From NCBI GenBank assembly GCA_035079385.1, contig JAVHKY010000029.1, forward strand, positions 13,268,001-13,332,000: a stretch of 64,000 nucleotides of DNA, written 5' to 3'. The notes beneath the pieces were generated by a model that was not told the DNA's origin, made no database searches, and saw only the letters and a list, made by a program, of their open reading frames with translations. A program made the translations under genes and the position numbers. This DNA comes from Aspidiotus rigidus (lineage: Eukaryota; Arthropoda; Insecta; Hemiptera; Diaspididae). This document shows positions 24,140 through 35,984 of the stretch, piece after piece; the first letter of the stretch is position 1, and each line of letters starts with the position of its first letter.

Positions 24140-26000
24140 TCTTTGTCAAATAATTTTAATGTTTTCAAAGGCCATACGCTTGAAGTACTCTGACCCCCCC
24201 CCCTTTTGAAATTGTGACCAATTGGCGAAGGCCGGCTCTTCTATGTTGCCTTTCTCCCACGCCATTTTATGCTCGCTCACTCTAATTTGAAGTTGGCAGC
24301 CAGTCATCTCTATATAGACTCCAGGGCAATCACTACAAACAACTACATACAAATACGAAATTCCTCTCGGCCATCGGAATGGAGGTCTTCTAATTTAAGA
24401 ACACAACTGTGGTAGGGTCGTGAAAGGCCGGTCCGAATCCAAACGGCGGAGGACGCGACCCAACTGCAAGGAAAACTTGCCCAGAAAAGGGAGTAGAATC
24501 CATGGTGCGATTCCCGGGAAGGGGGGAGGGGGAGTTGGTAGAATCGAGGCATTTTCTAGTAAGCCTCCTGCGGACAGTATTAAAGTCAATGTCCAAATTG
24601 ACCTGGTTCAGTCTAGCCAAGTGTTTGATCGGCATCAGTTCCTTATGGAAAACAGCCGTGAGTTAGTCGATAAATTAAACTGTTGATGGTAACAATCTTG
24701 TGGGGTAGGGGGGCCGTGATCCCCTTGGTGCAATGAAGAAACCCCACTCAAACTTTAATTTCTTATGGCTAAAATAAAAATTTAATTGTTAGCCCCCCCC
24801 ATAAACAAATGCGAAGAATCACCTTCATGAAAATGGCCTCACGACACCCCTGAGGGGAACAGGATAGAATGCCGTCCCATGTATTACAATATTTTCTATA
24901 AGTACCAAACTCAAGGACGGAGTCTGTAATACGCGGTGGAAAAGTCCCAGAAATTTATGGAGCATCTACCGATTTACAATGTAAATTTATAGAAGGGTAT
25001 TGTCGATTTAAATATTATGTGAGGAACTCACTAAGGAGTTCTGCAGGAACAAAACGTCGGCTTGTACCAATAGTAGACGTGCTGAAAAACACCCGGCACG
25101 AGGAGAACAGATCAAGCTCAAAGTTGGATGTAAACACTTCTAGAGTAAGGGAGGCCAAGGGAGAACCAATATGTGTCCCCACTTTTTCGGGGAATGAAAG
25201 AATTTTCCATCAAATTCACAAGTTTTCATAACGTCAAAAAAGGAAACCAGATTTAACGTGCCAGTCAAACATATGTTGGATAGCGGTAGCCTTGGAGACA
25301 GTTGAGAACAAACGAACAGAGGGTCGAACCCGGAGGAAGACTTACATCCTGCAGCCTATCTGCTAGGGAACGCAAGTTCTTTACTGAGTAGGGAGAGTCG
25401 ACCAGCGATCTAAGAATTCGGCGAGGTAGTTTGTAGGTGAAGATACGAAAGAAACAACTGGTCACGTAGAGATATCCTTTTTATGCACTTTAGGCAATCC
25501 ATGAAGGAGGGGGCACTGTATTAAATTTTAAGATGGCTCCCTTTGTAAAAGGACTTTCGATAATGACTTTACTACTGTTAATGAGATTTCTACCACTTTG
25601 ACAAAACTGGGGAAAAAAAAGAGGGCGTTTTCCTCGGCCCCGCACTGACTCAGCACGTCATAAACTTCGGAGACCTAGAAGGACTTCTCCATAATTACGA
25701 CGTTACTTTCCTTCACAGCCTTCGTAAGGATCAACCCTTTTTCCTCACTCTCCTCTAGAATTCTTGTGCGGGGGAGAGGGGTGTTCCCAATCCTCACCGT
25801 CAGATCAGCCATAACATTAGCCAGGATCTTTTCATTTTTGAGAGGGATAGCCCAAACGTCGATCCCTTCTCCAGGAGGGTCAATTCATCGCGATTGAACT
25901 CAATTTTACTAAAATTTATAATACGCGGCTGGAATTGCTGGATAATGTCTTTTTTCTCAGCCGAGGCCGTGGCAAATTTCCAAGTTTTTTTTTCTTGTAA
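24140..26000 (-). mobile_element. Penelope-like retroelement with GIY-YIG domain
   Basis: Read on the minus strand from 26000: an N-terminal segment (IINFSKIEFNRDELTLLEKG, equivalent to the SxxxLxxxExxLLxKGxxF start of Penelope proteins), then at 25265-25465 RT text (SLVDSPYSVKN, then LADRLQDVSLPPGSTLCSF). At 24146-24352 is the C-terminal GIY-YIG endonuclease (VCSDCPGVYIEMTGCQLQIR, then SEHKMAWEKG). The usual YIGxTGR reads YIEMTGC, changing the Gly and Arg of the motif. Frameshifts and stops occur throughout. It is nearly full-length in layout and from a different lineage than the 13.8 kb copy. Confidence 0.75.
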
Positions 26001-26499
26001 TTTTAGCTCAACGACACGACGATATCTGTGATTCCTTGCGGTTTTTGTACTTTTGTACTCATTTGAGTATCCTCCTCTTAAAAGAGGGAGAGGATTTTCG
26101 ATTTCTATTTTGAATACCGATTGGACCGATTATTTATTCGGAATGTTTCCAAGGCTGCCTCCTGATCGTAATTGTGCTGGTATACTTGGTTTACATTGCA
26201 TTGGTCTGATGGTACGGGAATTGAATATGCAATAATAGCATTATTAGTATATCTATTTCCCTGCCGCGCCGTGAGATCAGTGTCAAGCAAGTGCAGTACC
26301 GTTACGAAAAAAATTAGGCAGACGAGTATGCAATGATATAAGGGATCGATGAGTGGAACAGTTTCCCCTTCTAATACGTCCAACTCTACTTTTCCGAACC
26401 CTTCGATTCCCGCCCCCCTCATTTAATTAACGAGCTTTGCAATTACTGTTATGGTATTATGGGCTTGGAGTGGGCACCTGGGAACCATAGGAATGAATA

Positions 26500-26920
26500 T
26501 GAATTAGATGGTGTTGTAGAAATTGGGTGGATTAAGGTAGCATCGTGCTAATGATTTTTTCATGTCGATTTTTTGAGGGGGAGTTTGTGTCCTAGGGATA
26601 AATAGAGCTGGGCAAAAAGAAGATGTGATGAACGGGTAGATCATCAGCATTGCAGTGTATGCACGAAGGAGGTCCGAGGCGTAAAAAGAGTGGATGGAAG
26701 GGGTATGGACTGATCTGAGACGAATTAGGATGACTTCTTCTCGTGGAGGAGGGTGGTTTAAGAAGTAGACCAAGATTTGAGATATTAACATGATGGGAGG
26801 GAGGGCTTGAAAAAATTTCAACTCGCGAGCCGTAATATATGATACGAGAGGGAGTTATAGTGTTTGAAGCATAGCATATCTGGTTCATTAAAGGGGCTAA
26901 CACAATTGGTGTATGAAACA
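26500..26920 (-). mobile_element. LINE 3' tail with zinc-knuckle-like end
   Basis: On the minus strand 26504-26921 encodes, in two frames, EEVILIRLRSVHTPSIHSF and CIHCNADDLPVHHIFFLP. These are the C-terminal tail (xxVIxxRLRxGHTxxTH, then CxxCxxxxxxxHxxxxC) that follows RNase H in the LINE family seen earlier. RT and RNase H are absent, so this is a short 3' remnant. Confidence 0.6.
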
Positions 26921-26955
26921 TTGCATATCTAGTTACTTTGAAGGAGCTACCTTAA
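26865..26955 (+). repeat. Partial copy of the ~116-bp satellite unit
   Basis: GTTTGAAGCATAGCATATCT, then TTCATTAAAGGGGC, then GTATGAAACATTGCATATCT and TGAAGGAGC: diverged versions of the unit arrayed at 32165-32690. A third isolated copy lies near 41110-41195. Confidence 0.6.
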
Positions 26956-27417
26956 TGCAGTTCATGTTATGTATTATTTTTCAACCCATAAAACAGGTTA
27001 ACATCGTTGAGGAAGCCGTCGTTTTTTTCATAGATCGAGTATATTGAAGAATAAAGAGGACCAAAAATCATGCCAGGAGATGAGGACGAGGGAGCAGTAA
27101 TAGGATTTGAAACCATACGAAGGGGAGAGAAAGAGATCAGTCATGGAAGGTGAACGCAGAGACTGTTTTGCGGTAAGGTAATTTTGTTTTTCGTAGCAAC
27201 TCGTGAAATGAATTAACCAGGAAATTCCACTCCTTTTATATCAATCAGTCTTCATTATTAGAATGAAACTATGTCAAAATATCGAGAGGTATCGCACATA
27301 ATCAAGTATCGAACGAAAAAAAGATTTGAAATACGTCACACAGATTCTCTTCTGAAAATTCCATGCTAAGAGCGCAGAAATTGTGAATATTATGCCAATA
27401 CAGATAACCCATCACAT

Positions 27418-30400
27418 TCAATCTATAAAATAATCGAAAAATGGTCTTCCTTTGAATTTAAGGTTACCATATTCTTTGGCATAAAGGCATTTAGCCGCAT
27501 GCTGCACGTTGATGATTCTTCCATCCTGAACAAGAAGTCCGATCCACTCCTGAATGATTCTAGAGTATCTGACTTCTATGTCAAAAGCAAACGCGATGAA
27601 AGTTTGATTGGCGTAAAGTTGAGGAAAATCTGTCGCTTCTAGACATAACAGCAAGTATCGTAATGCGTTGCAAGCTGATTTCCTGTATCGATATCTAATT
27701 ACAAGATTCGCGTTTTCCTCGTTTATTGTCCGTACATCGATCGTACCAGCCGGTTTCGTTTGGTTGGTCTTTTCGTCTACATAAGTCAGATGCGTTCTCA
27801 ACTTGGTCACCAAACCACAATCTTCAAGTACCTGGTTGAACTTTTCCTCTGCGTTATTTCGTGATTCATTTCGTGAAAGCCTCAGACCCATCTTGTACGG
27901 GTAGAGTAGGTCCCACAAAGTGTTTAACGTATTAACGACCTCTTCAATCATGTGATTATGCATATGGTGCTTCAAGTTGGAACAATAGTGCAGCACCAAT
28001 TCATTATGTTCAGTCGAATTGAGTTCTTCTAATTGCTCGAGACTATCATACTCATATGATTCCTCATGTACGGATATAATCGCTGAAAAATAAAAAGTAA
28101 ATCCTAGTTGAAAAATTATTAACGAAATACTCCTCGCGTCTTTCTACCTCTGAAAGTATGTCGACTTGTTTCGTGAATGAGATAATAAAAACTTTTCCTT
28201 TTATAGCTATCCCGGTGCACGGCAAATTTCTCAAAAATACTCCCGTAGAACAGGTTCCCTGAACAGGTTCCCTGAACAGGTTCCCTGTTAAAATTGAGTA
28301 AAACTAGAATATGAGCGTCTCACGTTACGTAAATGAAGCTCTCTCTGTCTGTCACTTTCAACAGGGAACCACAAAAAACTTTAAAAAATTTCGACTCTCG
28401 AGCTATGATAGGAGGGGACTTGGAAAAATTCCCACTTTCGAGCTCTTGAAGGAATTTTGAGCTCCGAGCTATACATGATAGGGACTTGAAAAAATTCCCA
28501 CTCTCGAGCTATACATGGTGGAAGGGAGACTTGGAAAAATGTCGACCTCCGAGCTGAGAGGGACCTGGAAAAATTTCCATTCTCGAGCTATTATTTCGAA
28601 GTCCTTAAAATAGGTCAAGGTCACTGATGACGTCGTATTTTATACTAGGGTTACAGTAGGTCCAGGCCTCCTTTATACTAGTTTTATCCTTGTTCTAGGC
28701 ATCCTTAAATTCTCAGTACCAAAATCAATTTGACTCATAGAACAGGTTCCCGGCGATCCTCGTTTAACTTCGTTAAGGAAGCCGTCATTTTTCAACAAGG
28801 CGTACGAAAGAATTCATATTGGTCCACATGCAAATTTGTCGAAAATTAATTTTTGGCTAATTTTTCGGCAGAGAACTTATTCCATGAAGATTTCTGAATT
28901 TCCGTCCCCATACCCGGCAATTTTGTGACCTCGACCCAATTAGCGACTTAGAAGAATTTCGACCTTTGGTCTATTATATACTTTAAAAGAGCGCTTCGGA
29001 AAATTTCACCTTTTAAGCTGAAAATAAGAGAGGGAGGACGTAAAATTTTGACCTCTGAAATTGACATCAGAGGCCACTTGAAGATTTCAACATTCGAAGT
29101 AAATATTTATGAAGGAAGGAGGGGGGGGGGAGGAATTTCGCAGAAATTCTGATTTTTATATAATGAGGACTTATAAAATAGATTCTCCTTCTCCTAGATT
29201 CATTTCATCCAGAAAGCTAACAAGTTTTTCTGTTTAATTAAATACGCTGATCTGATTTCCTCCCTTATAATTTTGTTGGAGTTCATCTTCTATTATTATT
29301 CACGATTACTCAAATTATTGAAGCCTTCTAAGATTGGCGAGTTACAGAGCATGAGTGATAAAGTTCCTAAAAATTTCATCAAGTATTCCAGTGAAAGAGA
29401 GTGAAGGGGAGGGAGGAGAGTCACTCGTCTCAATAACTCCTCTCTTATTCGGGTGAGATAAAATTCAAACCCGGCAGTTCTGATACAGAACAAGAAAATA
29501 TTAACAGGGAACCTGTTTTATCGGGAGGTTTTTCGGAAGAAACGTCCGCCGTCCGCGGGCCAGCCGGCCGGCAAAGCTCGGAGCTCGAAATTTCTTGAAG
29601 TCCCCCTCGTATCATATATTGCTCGGAGGGTGGGACTAATGACGTCACAGTTTGATGAAGTCATAGGTCAGACTTGTGAAGTCGCAATCTGATGACGTCA
29701 TAGATCATCCTTTTTCCCAAGTTTCTCTCCTACTATATATAGTTTGGATGGCGAGGCCTGTGACGTCACAATCTACATTTTTCACACCTCACGTGCTCCA
29801 TAAAACAGGTTCGTTCATTTTCAAAGTATTGACATAATAAAAATTTCCAGCAAATAAAATTCGATTGAAACTCAAAATGAATCAAGGACTGTGAAATTGA
29901 TACCAAGCGACTGAGAAAAACTTCGAATCAATCTACGAATTTTTCTTGAAATAACCTAGGTATAGAATCACTCTCTATGAACACGCAGATGAACTTTTTA
30001 CAGCTCCTCAAATTGTCACATAATTACTATATCTTACCCCTGTTTCTTTCACTGAAAGGGTAAATTTGGCGTATACAATCTCGAATAATATGAACTTGTA
30101 TGCAAAGTACAGATTTCTGTCTCGAGATTGAGGACCATTTCTTCAGGTTAAGGACTGGTAGAGAAAAAATGCATACAGCTAGGTGAAACTTCTTTAGGAA
30201 GTGTTCATCTCCCCAAAGAAAATAAGAGTGTGACTCTTTTAGTCAAACAATAAATCACGTTCTCAATTAACTGGAAACTTAGGTCTCAGGAAAAGCCTAC
30301 TGCAATTACGATGAAAAGTGTCATATGTGGGTGTGACACACAAGCGATCATCAGTGGACATTTTTTAATTCGGTTGGCTAAGTTTTTTGCTGAATGAAGT

Positions 30401-31069
30401 TTTCATCGACACACAGATGATGAGAGTAGAACAAGCCTTCAAATATTTGGGCATCAAAACCTTAAAGAGGTGCTCATCTCTCACTGTAAGTATTTTCCAC
30501 CAACAAACAAATTTAGGAGTATCGATTTTGTGAAAACTCGCAATGCTACAGAAAGACGCTTATTTTATAGGAGAATTAAGGGAGGGGAAGTACATGAAAC
30601 AACGAGAAACGAATAAATTTCTGCTCCTCTCCAAAAAGTTAGGTAAAGACCCTACGGAGTCTAAAGATTTTAGCAATGAGTCGATCTGATCACTCTTTCC
30701 TGAACAAGAGACAATTGAAATCGTCGGGTCTATTCCTGGTATTGGGGCTAAAGTTCTGAATCTAGGAGCATATCTCAACATGCCTTGACGGAAGTCCATT
30801 CAGAACATCTTCTCATTCATAATTTTGTATTTTCTGTTTGAAAAGTTGATCGAAAATCTTTCCTTCTCTCAAAACTCGACTTTTCTACAGCCAAACTCTT
30901 CTTCTCTTGAAAAACTTCCTTCATCTACAATATTATCAAATCTCAGCATACTTTCCAAGTAAATCATTGCACGTCAAGAGTTAAAGTCTTGCGAAAAAAT
31001 ATTGTAAATTTACTCACCCTCAACATATAAAGAGTTGATAAGAATGGCAAATAATAATAGAACGATCAT
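27418..31069 (-). CDS. Novel secreted protein, two-exon gene (paralogue A)
   Basis: Two coding exons on the minus strand: 31018-31069 and 27418-28082, giving 238 aa. Exon 1 (ATG at 31069) encodes a classic signal peptide, MIVLLLFAILINSLYVE, and ends at G/GTGAGT in phase 1. Exon 2 begins after TTTTTCAG and runs to a stop at 27418. The mature protein is hydrophilic with four NxS/T sites (NST, NES, NQT twice) and five cysteines, four of them shared with the 34-35.5 kb gene (in HYC, EDCGL, SACNAL and AKCL). Residues about 190-235 form the best conserved block (IIQEWIGLLVQDG, then AAKCLYAKE and GRPFFDYF). I recognise no domain. Inferred to be a soluble secreted protein. Its 2.9-kb intron is filled with repeats. 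The start is supported by matching exon structure in the paralogue. Confidence 0.75.
28240..29850. repeat. Cluster of palindrome-bounded repeats in the intron of paralogue A
   Basis: Contains tandem GAACAGGTTCCCT at 28255-28295, degenerate 45-bp units (CTCGAGCTATACATGATAGG type) at 28380-28590, the TTAACTTCGTTAAGGAAGCC motif at 28760-28790, AACAGGGAACCTGTT at about 29504-29518, a GTCCGCC-type GC-rich patch at 29545-29580, and TGACGTCA at 29640, 29693 and 29761. The same building blocks recur at 41-45 kb. Confidence 0.7.
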
Positions 31070-31859
31070 GTTTATTTTTAGTAGATTAATAATGAGTAAT
31101 AGACAGTTTTACGTTTTAAAAAACAATCGTACGCTATGGCGAGTACAATGTATTCAACAATATCGAATGCACATCAAGTGATAAGAAAACATGAAGTGTT
31201 TCGGTAATCTAATCGAAGAAATTTTCAAACCTTCCACAAAGTTTCATGAGTCGTATCAATGAACTTAGCAGTTTTGAATAGATAAGTACCTAATTCTTTA
31301 AGAGTAGATACGAGTAATATTGATTCATAATCAAAAAATGACATCCATACAACTTTGACGAAGAAGGGAAAAAAGTATAACTCGGATTTCAGAGACGTCG
31401 ATTTCCTTATCTGAAATACAGCGAGTTCACGATCTCAATAAGCAAATCCAGTTTCAATTTTTTTGGTAGAATTTCTTTCATACGATCGAATTTGCAGGTT
31501 TGCCACAAAAATGAATTTTTCTCCCTTAGAGTACCTAAGTGTATACGGCAACTTTGGTTTTCAAGTGTAGGTATCGAAATGCAAGTCTACATCACGTTTT
31601 CCTTAAACGTTGCGAAAAATTAATTTTATTGTTGAAATAGTTACTGCTTAATTAGTCAATTTCCAATGATTTCGGCCACTAACGAGAGCTCACAAAAGAA
31701 ACTATAGAACATCTAAACGAGGAGACTTAAAAAATATAGGAAACATAATTTTTCAAATATTGCTGTAATATTTTATGCTTAACAAGAAACAAGGAGCAGG
31801 AAGAAAAGTGATCTAACAAGACTATTGACGGAATACCCCCAAAGAAACACCAATTGGTT

Positions 31860-33000
31860 GAAAATTCAATTGTTTTTTTTTTAGGAATTCAAAGTTGGAA
31901 GTCTTGTGTCTAAGAGTATGACTCGCACTTACGAAATAGTGGATAGGGTTGACGTATATGCAATGGAACAGAAACAGCTCTCTAGTAGAAACTTTACGGG
32001 ACCCAATTCCATGGAGAGGATATTGGAAGTCCTCATGGACGCAAAAGTGCCCGCATACCTGCTCAGGATGATCAGCAGCTACCTTAACTGTCGAGAAATC
32101 CAAGTAGAGACGTCCGCTGGTACAGTGAAGAGCCCAGTCATTCGTGAGGTATTGCTGAAGCAAACATCATAAAATAGCCCCTTCAATTAACTAGGTATGC
32201 AATACTTTATATATCAATTTGCTTGGCCCCTTCAATGAGCTAGATATGCAACGCTTCAAACATCATTAAACAGCCCCTTCAATTAACTAGGTATGCAATA
32301 CTTTATACATCAATTTGCCAAGCATTGCATATCTAGCTCATTGAAGGGGTCAAGCAAATTGATGTATGAAGTATTGCATACCTAGTTAATGGAAGGGGCT
32401 ATTTTATGATGTTTGAAGCGTTGCATATCTAGCTCATTGAAGGGGCCAAGCAAATTGATATATAAAGTATTGCATACCTAGTTAATTGAAGGGGCTATTT
32501 TATGATGTTCGAAGCGTTGCATATCTAGCTCATTGAAGGGGCCAGGCAAATTGATGTATGAAGTATTGTATACCTAGTTAATTGAAGGGGCTCTTTTATA
32601 ATGTTTGAAGCGTCATATCTAGCTCATTGAAGGGGCCAAGCATATTGCATACCTAGTTAATTAAAGGGGCTATTTCAGGAAAGTTGAGCAGGCAACGTAT
32701 TCGCGCTGCAAACAAGAGCGGGCTTGATGGACCACAGCACACCTCATTTGAGTGTGACGCGTGGAGACGTTAGCGGGGCAAGCTTAGTCGGTCTCTTCAA
32801 GAGATTAGGGTAGATGAAGCACATGCTCCGAGTAGCCTAGTAGCTACTACACTAGGTTTCGGAGAAGCATGGAACTAGGTGTCTACATTGGCAGCCATGG
32901 ACTTGGAATGGAATAGGGAAAGGCAGAACCACGCTACGGCCCACCATCCACATACAGATGTGCAGTGAGAAGAGGAAGCTTGACCTACAGCGATTTACTA
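31860..33000 (+). mobile_element. R1-clade-like LINE, split by a satellite array
   Basis: 31990-32160 encodes RT text MERILEVLMDAKVPAYLLRM, then SYLNCREIQVETSAGTVKSP, matching the R1-type LxxxGVPxYLxxxIxSYLxxR segment that precedes GVPQG. The frame breaks where the satellite starts at about 32165. After the array, 32695-32960 encodes QHTSFECDAWRR-like text, the HTxFxCxxW part of the C-terminal zinc knuckle of this clade. The RT core between is missing and replaced by the array. Inactive. Confidence 0.6.
32165..32690. repeat. ~116-bp satellite array with a head-to-head inversion
   Basis: The units contain TTGCATATCTAGCTCATTGA-AGGGG and ATTGCATACCTAGTTAATTG-AAGGGG as two related half-units. 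From 32165 to about 32325 the units are in reverse orientation, and from about 32328 to 32690 in forward orientation, so the array folds back on itself. Isolated copies sit at 26.9 and 41.1 kb. Confidence 0.8.
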
Positions 33001-34047
33001 TAACTGAGGTGGTGTTTTGTGTGTTTTAAAATTTTTCGTTCCTGGAAGCATTGTAGCTTGGCGGTTGTCGAGGAGAAGAGTAGGTTCATAAAGGAGATTC
33101 TTCCAACATTGAACTTATACCCGAAAGGGTCGATTCCGCTGTTGGAGGAAACAAAATAAATGCATACGCGACCCGCACCCACTTTACGGAAGGGTGGCGC
33201 CGCACCTGCGACAAAAACGATGTGCAGAAGGAAAAAGCTTCGAGTATTGCCTCGCAAAGAGGCACCTCCCTTCGACACCACGGTGGTGGTAGAGATAGGA
33301 CGCATTGGGTTTGTGTGCCTTATTGTGCTCATCTTTCTTATAAAATTCAAATCATGCTTACAGGACTGCGCCTTTTACAGCCCTTATGCCCTGCGGGACC
33401 TCGCCAATCTCGGGGATTCTCATCTCCTTCAGTGAGGAGGTATGTATAAGATTAGCTGCGGCGATTGTGGTGTTTGTGTATGTAGTTCAAACGGGTAGGG
33501 CTCTTCAGGACCGAATAAATTAACATGATTTAGAAACTGTATTCTTACAACATAAAGCCGATACTTTCTGACATTGCATTGTTTTGTCACCAATTTTGTA
33601 AAAGTATTTTTAAACTTGGACGTAAATATTCCTACATTATTACCGAAGATCATCACCAAGTTCTGAAAATGAGGGATGTATTTATGTAAGGTACCTATGT
33701 AATTATTGGCGTCTTCTAATTTGAGATCAGGACAAGCGCGAGGAGGGAGGAGAAGTGAACGACTTTTCCAAACGAATACAGCTCCCAAAATAGAGACAAA
33801 GATACTTAGAGGGAACAAATCTAGAGAGGGTTGAAAACCTGGAATCCAAATGAGTAACTTACACAGCATACTTGCCATAATAAACACAGATAATTTTAAT
33901 AAGAGATCTTTGTCGGCATTTCCAACAAAACGATCCCTCACTGCGGTTGATCTGGTGCTAGCATAATTAATACTTGGGAATCTGTCACTTAATCCCCTCG
34001 CTACTTATAAGCATGAAAACATTTCCACTCGAAGAACTAACAAAAAC
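33001..34047. other. No supported gene; open frame of unknown status
   Basis: A 170-codon minus-strand open frame (33429-33941) lies just downstream of paralogue B. Its first half is hydrophobic, but it has no recognisable domain, and I do not see a convincing splice or promoter context. 33000-33430 is GC-richer and may be LINE 3' sequence. Confidence 0.3.
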
Positions 34048-35536
34048 CTACGTCTTAGGAATGCAAGTAGAATTTTGCGGCGAATTTTCATCTTCGAAAT
34101 ACTCCAACATAGGCCTTCCTCTATACGTCATATTGACGAATTCCTTGGAATGTAGACATTTGGCTTCGTGTTTCGCATCTAAGATTTCTCCATCGCGCAT
34201 GAGAAGTCCGATCCATTCTTGAATAATTTTACCCAACATAACTTTGAAATTCAACGCGAACGCTATAATTTTTTCACCGGGATATAGTCGAGAAAAAGAT
34301 TGCGTTTCCACAATCGACAGTAATTGACGTAGAGCACTACAAGCGGGTTTTTTATATCGATATTTCATGACAACATTCGCGTCCTTCTGATCCAGCGTTC
34401 GTATTTCGATTTCACCCGCCGATTCTGTTTTATTTAATTTCTCATTAAATCGAACCATGGGTGTTCTTAACTCAGTTTTTAGTCCGCAGTCTTGAAGTAT
34501 CTTATTCAACTTCTCTTCCGAGGTGTGACTCGACTTATTTCGCGACTTGGAACCGATATCGTCCGGGTACAGTAACTCCCACTGATCGTTCATCGTTTCG
34601 ATGATCCCGCTTATGTTATAATTTTCAATTCGAGTCTTCAAGTCGATACAGTGTTGTTTTAATCTCTCGTTTCGCTCAGCCGAACTGAGTTTCTCTTCGT
34701 CGAGCATTTCTTCAAGCGATTCAAGCTCATCTGATATTTTTGATGTTGCTGAAAAAGATGAATTAGATTTTTGAGTGTAGATACTAGCCAGACGATTCTT
34801 TCGTTCTTTCTTATTTCTTTTTTCTCATTAGGCCTGTTATGATTTCAGTTTTGATTGTACTCGTTCATCGAAACATGTTTCTTGCATTAATGAAATAAAC
34901 CTAGGCCCAATTCATTTTTGTACATCGTTATGTCTATCACACCTTATCAACGTACTCGATCTTGATGTGATAATCGCAAATGCACCGTATTATCCCCTCC
35001 TAAAAGGTAAAGCTGGATTTAGGTCAAGAGTTCAAGAGGTGAAAAGAATCTGGAGAGTAGCGGAAGTGCTGGCACAGGGATTAATCGGTCTAGAGTATCA
35101 GAAGGTAAAAATGAGTAGGTATTTAAATCCTTTTTCTTTTTTTTACTCCTTTTCTTTTAATATTAAAAATTTATGAAACATCATTCCTCTGAGATCAAAC
35201 TTCAAGTCTCCTTACCTACCAACTCTTCAATTCTCCTTATCATCATTCACTTCTTCATGGCTCAATCTTACGGTTTTATTTCATCCACTGCTATAAGTAG
35301 ACATACAGGTACTGTACCTCGATGAAACTATTTCCTTTCAAACCGGCGTTCAGAAAGCTGTTCTCTTGTCACAAAAGTCCACTACAATTAAAATTTATTG
35401 CCTTCTCCCTCAATTACTTCATCTTTCCCATTTTCGATTTCTCTCAAATTATTTAAAATTATTTAAAATAATGATTCTGATACTTACCAGCAATTAAAAA
35501 ATTGACAGTAATAGCAAACAATAATTTCAGGATCAT
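34048..35536 (-). CDS. Novel secreted protein, two-exon gene (paralogue B)
   Basis: Two coding exons on the minus strand: 35488-35536 and 34048-34748, giving 249 aa. Exon 1 encodes MILKLLFAITVNFLIA, a signal peptide like that of paralogue A, and ends at G/GTAAGT in phase 1. Exon 2 follows TTTTTCAG. The body shares with paralogue A the four cysteines (QHC, QDCGL, PACSAL, AKCL), the blocks WELLYP, EEKLNKIL, KYRYKKPAC and LYPGEKIIAFAL, and above all KIIQEWIGLLMRDGEI, then EAKCLHSKE and GRPMLEYF. It carries an extra acidic C-terminal tail with one more cysteine and five NxS/T sites. Same strand, same intron phase and 3 kb spacing show a local duplication. Function unknown; secretion is inferred from the signal peptide. 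Confidence 0.8.
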
Positions 35537-35984
35537 TCTTAATTTGGCGAAAAAAGAGAACTATAGGTACTCATAGAAAGATGACATCTATTCAGAGCAT
35601 AAGTACATAGATTGAAATTATGAAAAAGTGGAGTAATGAGAAAAAGTGTATTGGGTGATAGACATCATTAATGGATGAGCAAAAAGTAATCTTGTAATCT
35701 CTGTAATCGAATCTACGAACCTCTCGAGTCTGATATTTCAAGTTCGTGGTCTTATTAAGCGTATTATCAATTTGCAATATCGAATCAATTAAAACTATTC
35801 TTGGCACGAGCTAGAAACGGAAGTGAGTTAGACGATACCGAAGATTGGACGAAAATATTCTGTAAAGGCGCAAGAAATGACGATCATATTTCATGTCTCA
35901 TATTGATGGCTATGACGTCATCAATAATGTGGCGAAATGGTTTGAAAAGCTATAAGAAAAAAATAATTGAAAGGAAAGTCTAAT

